Origin: Auanema rhodensis
Taxonomy: Eukaryota; Nematoda; Chromadorea; Rhabditida; Rhabditidae
Length of the DNA: 64,000 bases
Direction: 5' to 3'
NCBI GenBank assembly: GCA_964057225.1
Contig: OZ059896.1
Span: forward strand, 17,976,501-18,040,500
Below are positions 1-13,771 of this stretch, in pieces. The notes beneath the pieces were generated by a model. That model ran no database searches. It saw only the letters and a list, made by a program, of their open reading frames with translations, and had not been told where the DNA came from. A program made the position numbers and the translations under genes. How positions within the stretch are numbered: the stretch's first letter is position 1; every line of letters starts with the position of its first letter.

Positions 1-3000
1 ATCGCTTCACATCAGCACAATCACCATCAAGTATGATGAAAATCTATTGAGCTTTCCATATATTTTTCCTCATCTTCAATCTTCAGATATGGTTACAATG
101 GAAGATATCATGAGTGATTTTAGTAAAGATTCCGGAGAATTACAAGAAATTGAATTTGATTCAACGCCCATCTCCCGTACTCAGACTTCCACAACAAAAA
201 CAACATCAAATCAATGGGTAAGCTTGATACTCTACCGAATTATCCAACTTTTCTGTTTCAGACGCCTATGGGAGTGCCAGAAACTATATCTCAAAAAGCT
301 TCAATATCATCAAAACAATCAAAGAAAACACCTGAGATTATGATAACTGTACATGATGATAGTGAAGAAGAAGAAAGTGGCAGTGAAGACGATGATGAAT
401 ATCCTGATAAGGTAAAAAAGCTTTATCTATACACACATATATCATTATTTCATATATAGGTTGTTGCTGCACCAACAGCTCCAACACCATCATATGAAGA
501 TGTTGAACGAGAACGTGAACTACAAGAGCAATTTGGAAAAGAAGTTTTACAACAGATTCAAGCATTCGGTGAAGCAGCTGATGATGAGTTTGATGTAAAA
601 TGGGCTAAGACATCCATGTCCAAACGTCTACCACCTCTGGTATGCTACATACATAGTATAGTTAATATGATTTATATATTCTTATTATAGAATATGAATG
701 ATGTCGATAATCAATTACCAACATTAGATTCAACAGAAATGTCATCACAGGTTGGTTTCTGTTATGAATTTGTTTGAAATGATTCAAAAGAAATATTTTC
801 AGAAAGGTTCTGATGTTCTTGATTTATCTCAAGGAAATATGGTTGTAATGAACATGCGTAATCCATTCTTAGATTCTCCAGAAGATGAAGATGTGGTATG
901 ATTTCTACGTTTCATATGAAATTATTTATTTATTATTATTTCAGACAATTGATATGGAAGAAGTAGATTATTCTGAAGCTGCACGATTCTATCAAGCTCA
1001 ACAATCATTGGCTGCTCATCGTCCAGGACCTGTATATACAATTCCAGAAGATGAGAGCGAAGATGATGGAACTATTGAGAATCCAGATAGTAGAATCAAT
1101 GGTTTGATTTGAATTGACAGATAAATTTTTATGAAAATTCTGAATTTAGCCCGTGAAAAGAAGAGACGAAATGCTCGGAATGTAGCTGAAGCTTTGATCC
1201 ATATGTATGATGATCGAATAAGTCAAAATGATCCTCTTATTACTGGTAAACTTTTATTTATTTTGAAATATCAATATGACATGTTGCAGGTAAATCAATT
1301 GGTGGAATACCATCATCAACTAGCTCATATGCTTCATCTACTCCTTTCTCAGTAACAACATCGACACCTTCGGCAATTGATACGATAGATTCAACTACAT
1401 CAACATCTATCTATACATCATCATATCTATTCTCAACAGCTCCATTCATGCTCCCTACAGAGCCAACAACTACATATACAACACCGAAATCTCAGCCACA
1501 GCCACCATCTACAACATCATCAACATCTCAATCTGCTGCAATCAATTCATCAATTGATAAAACATTAAATGATATTAATGAATTGGTAATAAGATTTTTT
1601 TATTATTTCCAACTTTATAAGCATATTTTCAGCTTAATACATGCGCTGTTTATACATCTCAAACAACTAAACCAAATCTTCTTTGTTATGATCAATCAGC
1701 TTTCCAGAAACAATCTACAATATCAGCCGGTAATACCTTAAACTTTGTAAAAACGACATTCATTGATTAAAAAGTTAGAAAACCTGATGTTTCAAGTACT
1801 AAGCTTAAGCCAACTCAACTCATTTTAACCTATCTGTTTAAAGCAGTTAAAATGGAAACAAAGAGTAGGTCATGATGACCTTCTCTCTCTTTGCCTTTTC
1901 TCTTTATTTTGGAGAAAAAGTGAAATAGAAAAAAGGAAAAAAATGGTAAAACATATCCATATTCTTGTTGAAAACCAGATCACAAAGACTGGGGCGTTGT
2001 TAATTTGTCTATGGTCTCTGTGCCTAATTTCGTTAAGCTGCTTCGAAAATGTAGTTGTCGTGCCTCTATATGGGTGTAACTGTGTGCTGTCAGAGCATGT
2101 AGCAAACGATATGAACATGCTCCTGCAAGTACATATACTTTTTTAATTATCTCTATCACTTATATGATGATAATTCACAATTAAATATTGTTTATTCAAT
2201 AAAATGACGATGATGTTTCAAACGGGGAAACAGCGAAATCATTATAAGATTTGCAAATTAATCGTATGTTTCAACCAATATCTATTTCAATTTGCTATTT
2301 CAGATATAACTGACAAATCCATTGGAGCCATTTCTGGCTTCCAATCTGAATCAGCGACATCATTTACAACAGCAACATCTACAGCCGTCACCTCAACAAC
2401 GATGACGACTACAAGCCCCAGTATTATGTCAACTTCAAACATGGAGCTGATAAGAGCAATACCAGAAATGACTTTAACATCTATTGAAAGTGTTACGACC
2501 TCATCTTCACCAATGCCAGTATTATCAACTGTTGATACAGCTCAGGCAGCAGCAGCTGCCGGCAAGCTACCGATCCCATATCCAGGCACACTCGGAGGCT
2601 CTTTGTTAGCTAATGCATCGTCAACCAGCTCAGACATGGAATCGCCAAGGTTTGTTAGCCAAATTGCTTCAAATTGCTCTAAAACGATGGATTTCAGAGG
2701 CTTACGTCGTTCACCTGGCATGATTCTTCCACCATCGAATATTGGCGATGTGATCCAAAAGAGTGGTTAGTGAAACTATTCTTTTCTTTGAAAACTTTTT
2801 TTTATGAATTCATAAATGAAAAGCTAATTTGAACTGATTTCAGAACATCCAGATATATCATCATCACCTCATACATTAGATCAATTAAATACAACATTTA
2901 AATGGATAACAGATGCTAAAGAGGTATTTTTATTTATAAATATTTTTCATTTCTCTCCCTTTCACCCCCAATCCAAAAAAAAACTCGACAAAACTAAAAA

Positions 3001-3476
3001 AATAAAAATAAAGTTTATTATAAACACAAAATATATGTATATTCATTATATATTATTAATTTTATTTGAAAGAAAATAAAAAAAAAACAAATACTTCATT
3101 CTATTTTTTGATATTGAAAATAATTTTTTTTTTGTTTTCCGACTAAAACAATAAGAAGAAAAAAAATATAAATATAAACTAAATTTATTAAAAATTAATG
3201 AAAACACATCATTGAAATAAAGGAAATTATGGAAACCAATAGCTTACAAGAATATTATTTTAAGTTGATGAAAATCAAAAGTGATGATACATCTGAGTAT
3301 ATTGGATGTGTTTTCCAAAACGTTCTCATCAAAATCTGGTTGCTACTGCTTCTGTTCTGCTAATACAAACTTTTATAATAACCTTTCTTGTTTTACAGTA
3401 GAGATGAGACCAAGGCAAATAGCTGCAATCTCTCTCTCTCTCTTTCTCACTCTCTCTCTCTCTCTATCTCTATCTA

Positions 3477-3514
<38 letters not shown>

Positions 3515-6500
3515 CCTCTCTCTCACTTATTCCCTGTCTTCTTCATATATTGCCCCTTCTTTATCCAATTTTCTTTTTCAATTTTTCTCTTTAGATATAG
3601 AGCATTGATGGCTCTCTCAGAATTTCCTTAAGTTTCTGAGATTTGTCTCAAGTTGAAACTAGAAAATTGACTCACATCTGCTAGGTCTATCACTATACAT
3701 CTTAACTAAGCATGTTATATGACCGAATGGGTGACTCAAGTTCCAATTGAGATAGATACCCTACGGCATCTTACAGCTGAAACACAATGTCCATAGGGAG
3801 ATCAAGTTGAAACATCAAAGAGAGCATCAAGTTAGCTTACATCATGTAGTATATCAACTACAACGAAGACATTGTGAGAAATGAGAAGAAGAATTAGGTG
3901 GAATATATCTTCAAATTGATTTTCTTTCAGAGGAATACGTTATTTATTGTATTTAGAAATAGATTATGTATTTCTTAATTTCCTTTATATTTCCTTTTAA
4001 AAAATTTTTCTCGTTTGTTTGCTTATCTACGTTATAACCTTTAACACCACCCCTTCTATTACCCCCTTCCCCTCCTCTTGCTCGGGTTCGCTCTTTCAAT
4101 CAGAAATTTCATTTATTCATTTTCATTCATCAACTTTTATTTTCTGTAGCTTAAGACATGACCCACATATGGTTCGATAAAGGACATCGCAATTGGAACC
4201 CGTGGTGGTGGGTGCCGTAGAGACTACGCTAACCTCACTTCTTCTTTTCTATCTTACTTCCTTACTCTCCCCTTGATCTCACACGTCTATTCTTCCTCTT
4301 GTCGCAGCCAACACCATTTTCTTCATCTTTCCCTTCTCTTTCTCTTCTTTCCTTTTTAGCTTCATAATGTTTCTCCTCTTTCTCTTTTAATCTCTAGTTT
4401 TCACATGCCCTCCTGCACTATTCTCTTTTCTCTCGCGATCCCTTGACTTTTCTTTCAACTTCTCTTTTTTTCTTTTCTGCTTTTCACAATCTCTCTAAGT
4501 TTCTGCTTCTCTCATTCACTCACTCTCATTCCTTTCCTGGGTACTAAACTAAGAGAGAGCCCAACGAGGAATATATAGAAAGAAGAAGAAAGAAAGAAAG
4601 AGAGAGAGAAAAAAAAATAAAAAGAGCAAAGAGATCAAAATAAAGAGAGAGGGAAAAGATACAGGAAAAATCTATGACTACAGGAGACAAAACAGAGAGA
4701 AAGGAATGTAAACCCAGAGGGAAATCAGAGCACAAAAGGAAAAAGAGAAAAAGATTTCAAATATATTGGAATCTGTCATACTCATTAAGATTACTCAAAT
4801 CAAATACTTTGCAAAAAGTATTTGAGATTCTGAAATACATGAGGTAAATGAGAGTCAAATTGATCACTCTTTTCGTATCAAACATAGAGTAATGATCAAA
4901 TAAAATCTGTGAACAACTCCTGTACTCAGTTTCTGCCTAATATGTTTCTAAAAAAATTCTGGAGCAATTCAAATATACCAGAGTATACTAGATGAACCAT
5001 CATATGAGCAGCTTCCTCTCTCTCTCTTTTTCTCTCTCTACCCGAGTTCTCTCTATGCCCACTCTCCTACGTCTGTCTTCCGCAGCGTCTTTCATACTCA
5101 TCTATCCATCCATTACATTTCATTCGGCTTCAGTCTGCTATTCAGACTAGCCAACTGCTGGTTTCCCATATATGTATGGGCAGCTTGAGACTAGTGTGCC
5201 AGCGAGTCCACGACGTCGGCGATTCCTCTCTCTCTAGCTCTCTTCTTATCCCTTATACATACTACACATTCATCCTCTCTACGTTCATTGGACCAGATAG
5301 ACAGAGCATACGAGAGAGAAAGAAGAAGAAATAGAGAGGCTGAGAAGCAGGGAGATGCAGAGAGCATTGGTCTGTGCATGTGCATTGGTCGAAGGGGGGT
5401 AACGCCTCCTACTCTTGCTTTCTATTACTTGATCCTCTGTCTCTCTAGACATCCTTCTTCTATTCTCTCTCCACTTCCCCTCTCTCTCCTCCCTTTCTCC
5501 CCTTCCTCTTTTTCTTCTTTACTACCTCAGTTTGACTAGTCGAGACTCTACGCAGTAGTAGCAGAAGCACAAGTAGCAGTAGCAGCAGCCAGCCACATCC
5601 CTATTCCGGATATCGGCCTGCTTCACACCAGATTCTAAAATTCAAGTCAACTAAATATGTCCATCGCCGACAACGGTATGAGTTTTTTCGAGTTTTCTCT
5701 TTTTTCTTTTGTTTTTTTTTTCTCGTCCCCCCTTGACCATTATTTCCTCCCTTTCTTCGTCACCGAATCTCCCTCTCCCCTACTTTTACCCCATGCCCAA
5801 TGTTTTCTTATTTATCCTTAAGCCCCTCAGGCCATTTGCGGGCCTGTCTTACCTTTAGAAGAGCATCAGCATTTATACGTTTTGGAATATGTCTTCAAGC
5901 CTTTATTGCCATATAGAAGTCTTAAATCGTCTTGCAAGAAACATATTTCAACCTATTATTCATCGTTTTTTTTCCTTTATAACGAACCAGAAGAACATGA
6001 AAATGGAGAAAGAATTGCTTCTAAAGCTGTTTGTCAATTGCTTGATGAAATGACATCTGACTTTTCTTTTCTTCTTCAACATTTCTTAGGAGAATGTTGC
6101 AAAGCTACAATCATGTATATCAGAACATAATGTGTGAAAAGAAAATATTTCTCTTTCATATTCATGTATGTTTATCCTTAACTATTCTCAGAAGAATATA
6201 TGTTTCTCTTCTTATTTAACCCAAATATTTCCTTTTTTTTGTTAAATTTGAATGACGAAATGAAAATGTTTTTCAATAGCATCTTTTATCATCACCAACA
6301 TACGTTTAACTTTTAAAAATTTTATTTTTGTCAGTCAAAAAGATAAAAAGGAAATATTCTCGCAATCTCTTTTTATCTTTTCATCTCTAACGTTCACAAT
6401 TCTGAAAAAAAAACATTTTCTTCTTCGTTTTAATAATTTTTTTGACATTATTGTCGAATTAATTTCCTTCCGTTTGTGATGGAAAATAATGTACAGGAAA

Positions 6501-9500
6501 ATGAGTGACAAGACAGAAAGAAAAAAGAGTTTTTTTTTAATTTCTCTCTCTTTCTCTTCATCTCTATCTCTCTCTAACTTACTACATTGAAAAATTATCC
6601 ATCTGAAAGCACAAATCTAATCTTCGTTCGTTATGTTGTTCAGACACCAATGACAACTTGGCTTCACATGGCGAATCGGTGTCCAATCGCTTGAATTTCT
6701 TCCATATTTTCTTCCTTTAATCCCCGTATTACAACTCCAATTACAAAATGATGAAATAATTTGGTAAATCCTACATTAAGAATTTGATTATCAAAAATAG
6801 TTTTTGGAATCAAAAGTTCAGATTTTGTTTGCTATCATCTGTCCCTCCTCCCTTTACCCCCCGAGATTAATGAAACGTTTAGATTTTCATTTACATAATA
6901 TTAATCTTCTTTGTCTCTCGCCCTCTCTCTCTCTCTCTCTCTCTCTCTCATACCCCTTCCCTCTCTCTCTCCCTCTATTCTCTCTCCAATTCCCTATATT
7001 CCTTGTCCTGTTTCTATAGCATCTACTACTTCTTCTTCTATAAAGAGCTTTTCATCATCGTTGTTTCTACTATTTCTTACCAACATATTTGATGTTTCTT
7101 TTGTTTATAACATTATATATTATTATTTTTAAACATTTACTTTTCTAATTGATATAATACTTTCAAGAAAAGAAAATATCCTTTATTTTGCTCATTTTTC
7201 AACTTTTCTTACTTGAAAGACTACTCATATCGTTTCATCAGCAAATAATTGAGAAGCACATTGCTCTCGACTTTCACTTTCATTCTGTCATGCAGCTACA
7301 AGACGAAACTTTGGCCTTGCAGAAGGAAGCTTCACACTATGGCAAGCTAAACTTAGCCATATTTCCGCATCATTCATCATTTTTATTTGAGAAAAAAGGC
7401 TTTTAAACATAAAAATATATATAAATAACTATAATTATATATTTATGTTTTAATTGAATATCTTAGAAAATATTTTTATGTTTTTTCACATTACTATCAA
7501 GAAATCCATTTCTTCAATGAATCAGAAACTCTTTTTCTTCTTTTATTTTGTTGTTTTTGATTTTATTTTTCTTCCAGTTTATGTACATTCTATCGTCCCA
7601 ACCTCTTTCTATCTCACTTTTTTTCATATTTAACTTGCTTTTCCCTCTTTTCATTCCCCAGCTATATTTGGAAGCTATAACTATAGCAGTAATTTTCATT
7701 TTTCATAAAAAATTTCCAAATAAGCAGGTGAAAATTGAACAGGGGATTATAAAGCTTCATACTGATCTCCTGTTTTTACTTGGCAATAAAGAAACAAGCC
7801 AGTAATTGCTGTTGGTGCTCTTCTAACTGAAGTTTGGAGGCTATGACCGATGCCGCACGAGAATCACATCGATGTGCTTCACTAAACTCTCAGTAATTCC
7901 TTCCTTTCGTCCTCTTATCCCATGTAGCTTCAACCCCTCCCTTCCTCCTACCCCCCTTCTCGACCCTTTCTCTCTATCCTCTTGAAGACGACAGCGTTGT
8001 CGTCATCGCGGTAGTTGTCGTTGCCGTGTTATGTGTTGGTCCGTGTCAGAAGCCTAGAGACAGAGTGGACGTCTCTCTTCTGATCGGCACTGACGACAAT
8101 CTATTGGACTTGCTCTGCAGACTTAAGAAGCCCCTTCTCCTGCATTCATCCTATCATGCTATACACACCCTTGTCCTTTTGTTCGTCCAGAAGGTTTCCT
8201 ATTCTCACCCAACACATCCCTTTTATAATTGTCGGTTAGCATATTCAGCTATTTTCAGGATGATGGATTGGCATCACAGGAGATGGGTAGACGAAAACTT
8301 CCATCGATTCCATCTTACCCTAGCTACTCAACAATCCAGAACTACTCGACTAACAACTCAGCTCTGAGCAGTACCAGTGCTACTACTGGCTATGCTGCAG
8401 GAGCGCCAGCAACCCAACAACTTCACACATCTTCTAGCTCCATTGTTGGATCGGCAACTCCGTGGGTTGTTACACAATCGACTGGTGCGGGCTCAGTAGA
8501 TAAGATTTCATCACGCTTATACGGATCGTCAGCCATGCTAACTGGTACACAACCATCCAGCATTCCACAGCAACATGTTCCTGTCTATTTGTCATCATCA
8601 GCCCCAAGCACATCAGTCAGCCATCTAACATCGAATGTTCCAAATCTAATATCAGCTGGCACACATGTTGGTGCTTCTGTTGTTGCCGGAACATCCGTTG
8701 CTACTGGTTCATCAGTATCATCCACAACAACACCCGGATATGCGCCCGGCTTAGCACTATATGGAGCTACAGCAGGTGTACCAGCAACTGGTGGTAACGT
8801 CGAAATTGGCCGAAGCAATTTCTTCACAGAACCAGTGTCCAGACCAACATCTGCCTTATCTAGACCATCATCAGCACTTAGCCATATCTCCATGGATACA
8901 GATTTAATTTCTATGACAAGTCGTGGAGATCCGGCTATAGCTCCAGGCGCTACATATCAAGTCAAGCCAAAGACTGCCGTTCGGCAAACTGTTAGCTCAT
9001 TTGTGAACAAGCAGAATCAGCTTACACATCACTTTGTGCAGCAGTCTCCCCGAATTCCAAATACTTTAGCTCGAGTATTATTGAAGAAAGAACTGAAGGA
9101 AGCTTTGAATCGGCGCCGTGAAACTCTAGAAGCATGTGAGATCGAGGCAAGCCAACGTCAATATGTTGTACATAAGATGCTGGTTACGGGACTACTACCT
9201 GAGACTCGAGAAGATGATATTCCACGAGTTATACGATGTGATCTACCCGAAGAAATAGTCCGTGGGGCTCGTGTCGTTCCCGTGCAGCCAACTTCAGCTT
9301 TACTTTCATCAGCCTCCCTTCCTGGTGCCAAAAAAGAACATCAATATCAGCCCAAGTTGCGTGATCAAACAACATCAACATCTACAATGTACCATCAAGC
9401 TTCAACCACGTCTTCTGTTCCTCATTCAGCTATTCCACCTAAGCCACCAGCACATGGAACTCAATATGCAACAGCAGCCACATCTGGGCATCATGTTGCA

Positions 9501-12500
9501 CCATCATCTGTACAGCCAACAGGATATCACCAACCGTATTTCTCAACATCGTTGAGACAACAGGTTGAATCAGATCGTTATCGACTGGCACAGCAGAAGC
9601 GCACAACTGAGACTCAAACAGATATGAGCAACGTTGAAGAGTCATGTTATGCTCGAGTACCTATGACAAAGGAGAGAAGCTTGTCAGCTGAACCATTTAC
9701 ACCAAGAAGCACTACCCGATTTGATGCTACGGCACAAACTCAAACCGATTTGCTTGAAGCAACCCGCAAATACTTTGAAGATTACGATCGTCAATTGAAA
9801 GATCTTACAGAAAAGGCGAAGATGTCAGCTAGACGGCAACGTAGTTTCGAATTCCACGATGATGATTCGTTATCACGTGAACATCGTCGACAACAGCTTA
9901 TGGAAGAATTGTCTAAACGACGTGAACGTCTCTGGCAATCATCACAAATGCCTTCTGATTCTATGCCATATCGTGCTCAATTTGCACCCAACCTATCCAG
10001 CTCAGATTATTCTTCTGTTGTACCACATTACGGTAGTTTACCACGCATTGACTATCCAGCTAATGGACCACATCGTCGAGACTACACATGTCGTACGTCT
10101 GGCATGGGCATGGGTACCAGCTCATTTGATCCTTTAGCTGCAAGCACATCACTAAGTTATGATCCAATGGCTCCAGTCTCAACTTCACGCGGACGTCAAC
10201 AACAATGGCCATCAGCAGGAACTGGTATTCGTCATAATGCTTACAACTATGGTAGTTTGCCACGTAACTACGAACGATGTCTTGGTCAGGAAGGGCCTAT
10301 ACAAATCGAATATGAACAAAGCTTCGGAGCTAAACCATTCAATAGCAATACAAATACTGCAGGTTTAGCTCGTTCTATGTACGATCTGCAAGGTCTCGAT
10401 AATATGACTGGAAACATCAATGATGCTTTAAGCTATATGCCATCTGGACATGGTCGTTCTCTAAACTATCTTGATCAACTTCATCATCCATCTACGGATC
10501 GACTGCTTACAATGCGACATCAAATTGATCCATCTATACGAGGCTCTGCAGTTACTGGTAATTATGGCTCAACTGGCTTACATGGAGGTTTACAACCTGT
10601 TGGTACTTCATGCAGCTATGCAGACGACGCTTTCACCCTTCCTCCATACAACTCACAACAACAGGATATGCTCAGTCAATACGCTAACTACTTGAGTAGT
10701 CAATTCCAAAATGATTTAAGATCAGCTGAAACCACAGCTCCTTCTGCTTATACGTTACCAAATCCAATGCCTCTGCTATCATCTCGTTATGATTCGGGAC
10801 CCTTTTCCGATCCTTATCGTTTAAATCAGACGCCAACAAATATGCAATTAGTCAGCCGCAAGCATACACCATCTCGATATCCAACAACAGTTGGTGCTTC
10901 TAATACCGGATCAAACTTATTAGCTAATGCTGGTCATAGTGCTAATTCATACTATCCACCGCCTATGAGCGATCCCATTCAACCACAAACAAGCTTTGGA
11001 TCAGGATTCGATTACCGTATGCCATCATCACAAGTTTACAGTCGAAATGAGATGAACTATGGATCACGCCCATCTCATTATCCAGCAGATTATGGTAACA
11101 TCGGATACCGTGAAGCTGTTGCTGGACGCAATGTCATGGACGTCTACAATCAAAATGTGCCATATCATCAACAGCATGCAATGCATGCCGGCGCATCCGG
11201 TCTAGCTGGCAACTCTGTGCTAAACTCGCGTCTAGCATCAACATCAGCATATCCCACCGATCCAATGATGTCATCTTCATTAGGAGGAATGGGTGCCTTA
11301 CCATCAGCTAGTACTGCCACCGCATGGCCATACGGACATCAACATGCACAGCATCCTCAGCATCCGCAACAGCAACATCAACATCAACATCAACAGCAAC
11401 ATCAGCAGCAACAACAACAGCAACATCATCATGGTCTTGGCACAGCAGCTCGTAGCAGTCATCAGCTTTCCTATGGAGATCCGAATGATGCTTTATCCCG
11501 TATCTACGCTACAGTCGGCAGACGACGACCAGGTGCTTTATCCTCATCCGTTAACGCCTTTCAGCCCGATAGTCCTTCGTTTGTGATTGACGGACGTTAG
11601 AAGTCATGAAGGGAGATAGAACATCAAAGCATTAAGAATTGAATGAATGTAAAGATGTTGTAGTAAATCCCGATGAAAAATCAGCTGTCAATCATATAAA
11701 TATATATATATAGGGAACAGTATATATCATCATATAAATATATAAATTATAATAATAATTATATAATTTATATATGTTTATAGTGTTTTCTCAATGTTAT
11801 AATTATATTCTAGACCACAATTTTAATACTTTTATTTTCTTTTAACATCATTATCAATCAGCTTTTCAATTTCTTTTTCATTCAATTTCATTATTTTCTT
11901 CTGTTTTTTTTCCAAATAATATCATTCAATTCTTAAATAATATTTATTCTGAAAAGAAAAAATATTAATTTACTATATAACAACAACAACAACAATACTA
12001 TTTTTAAAAAAATAGTTTATGATGAGTATGCCTGATTATAAGTGTGATCTATGACCTCAAATCTTTTTTTATATATTTTTATTATTATTATTATTTAATT
12101 TATTATGCTCTGTTGAAGATGTTTATCATAAATATTAATAGTTTATTTGACTATTTATATAAAGAAAATTAGAAGAAAATTGACTAATAATAGAACAATG
12201 TGCTCTTAACAATTGATGTAAGAAGGTATGAAAACTAAAACCTTGAAAGCAAAGCAATATAACATAAAATAATTATAATTACAACTTTTATATTTACAAA
12301 ATTACTATTCACATATAGTAATTAATAAATATTATTTATACATAATGATTATAAATCATTTTATATATTTAAAATAAAGAAATAAAGAAAGAAACTTAAA
12401 ATTCTTGAATATAAGAGATTTAAGCTCCAATCTCATGCTTTAAGCTTATGTACTCACTCGATTATGCAAATGAGTTGAACATGCATTACTTGATCTTAAT

Positions 12501-13697
12501 AGCATACTCATTTACATGAAAATTAATTTTTTCAAATATATACTTTAGATATATATTAAATTATATATTATATACATATAGTTATGTATATTCATTTTAT
12601 GTTTCAATGCTGAAAAAAGGTTTGTAATAACAGCATTTTTTGGAAAAGAAAATTTTTCTTTTCCATTTTTATGACCTTAGTAACAATATTTATATGTAAG
12701 TAGTATAACCTTGACTACTAATACAACATTTTTCAAATTTAAGTTTTGAATATAATGGAGATGTGAGATAGAATAGATGGGGAGAAAAGGAATGAAGGGA
12801 TATAGTAATAGAATAGGAAGGATATACTGAATATTTAAAGAAACTTTTATATTCCGAAAAAATAACTAGATAACTATATGATATAAGTAATGTAAAGAGA
12901 CATTTCCTTATTTCGTTTGTTGAAAAAGAAATAGTCATCATCATGTCTAACTACATTCATTTTCTGTGTGCTTATACACATGAAAGCTAATGGAGGTAGA
13001 CAATAGGCTAAGAGAATGACTAATGATAGATATGAGTTTATTTAGTCTTTTCACTAGCTAACCAATTGCATTCATCTACTATTTTTTGATGTCTAACATT
13101 GTCGAAATACGGGAAAAAAACTTAATGAAACACATAAGTTAACTAAAAGTTGAACATGTTTTCTTATAAAATCAAAATGAGAAATACTACGTGAAATTGA
13201 CGTGAAATACACGTCTTATCATCTATTTCATTGATATTTGTGATAAGAAGCGGTTGCATGGTTTTTGTTTGGAAAAGAATTTTGTTTTGGCTTTCAGTGT
13301 TATAATAAGCTTCCGAAGAGACTTAGTTCCTAATCAGCTTATTCATTTTCTTTTAACCATAATATCGTTATAAAGTCTAATAACAGCAGGTTGATGATTC
13401 TTCGGATGTTAAACTGAAAGTCGTTTTCTATTCTAGTATTTCCAAGCAACAAAGAGGATTGAATATCATTAGTCTGAACTTAATATTTACTTTGGTGCTC
13501 AGATGCCAAAGATAGATTGTATATCAGTGAATAAATGAAAATACGAAATATTTAAAAGAAACGTTTGTGGAAATTCAAGTTTAAAAGATTTTAATAAAAA
13601 TTATTAGAAACCTAAAGAGCACATTATTCTATTTAAAAGTCAAAGTTTCAGTCGAAATGCAGAAAGAAACATTCTTCATAACTCTTATTTATCTTTT

Positions 13698-13771
<74 letters not shown>

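Larger units (their letters stand above)
2924..8258 (+). other. 5.3-kb CT-rich intron, possible internal promoter
   Basis: Intron between phase-0 exons ending at 2923 and starting at 8259. It holds long polypyrimidine tracts, a purine-rich stretch at 4555-4720 and a less AT-rich segment at 5040-5660 ending in CAG/TAG-type repeats. An ATG followed by a good donor (5657-5675) could be an alternative first exon, but its phase does not fit the exon at 8259. An in-frame ATG at 8283 could start a short isoform. Open frames here are low-complexity Ser/Leu runs from the CT tracts and I do not call them genes. Confidence 0.6.

Noticed and set aside
3281-3631. Ser/Leu-rich ORF
   Set aside because: Produced by the CT microsatellite; lies in an intron with no splice-linked coding sequence.
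5657-5675. ATG exon (MSIADN) as first exon of the short cla-1 form
   Set aside because: Phase 1 donor cannot join the phase 0 exon at 8259 and no bridging exon was found; kept only as a possibility.
5882-6130. 82-codon ORF in the cla-1 intron
   Set aside because: No recognisable domain; could not be joined in phase to flanking cla-1 exons with convincing splice sites.
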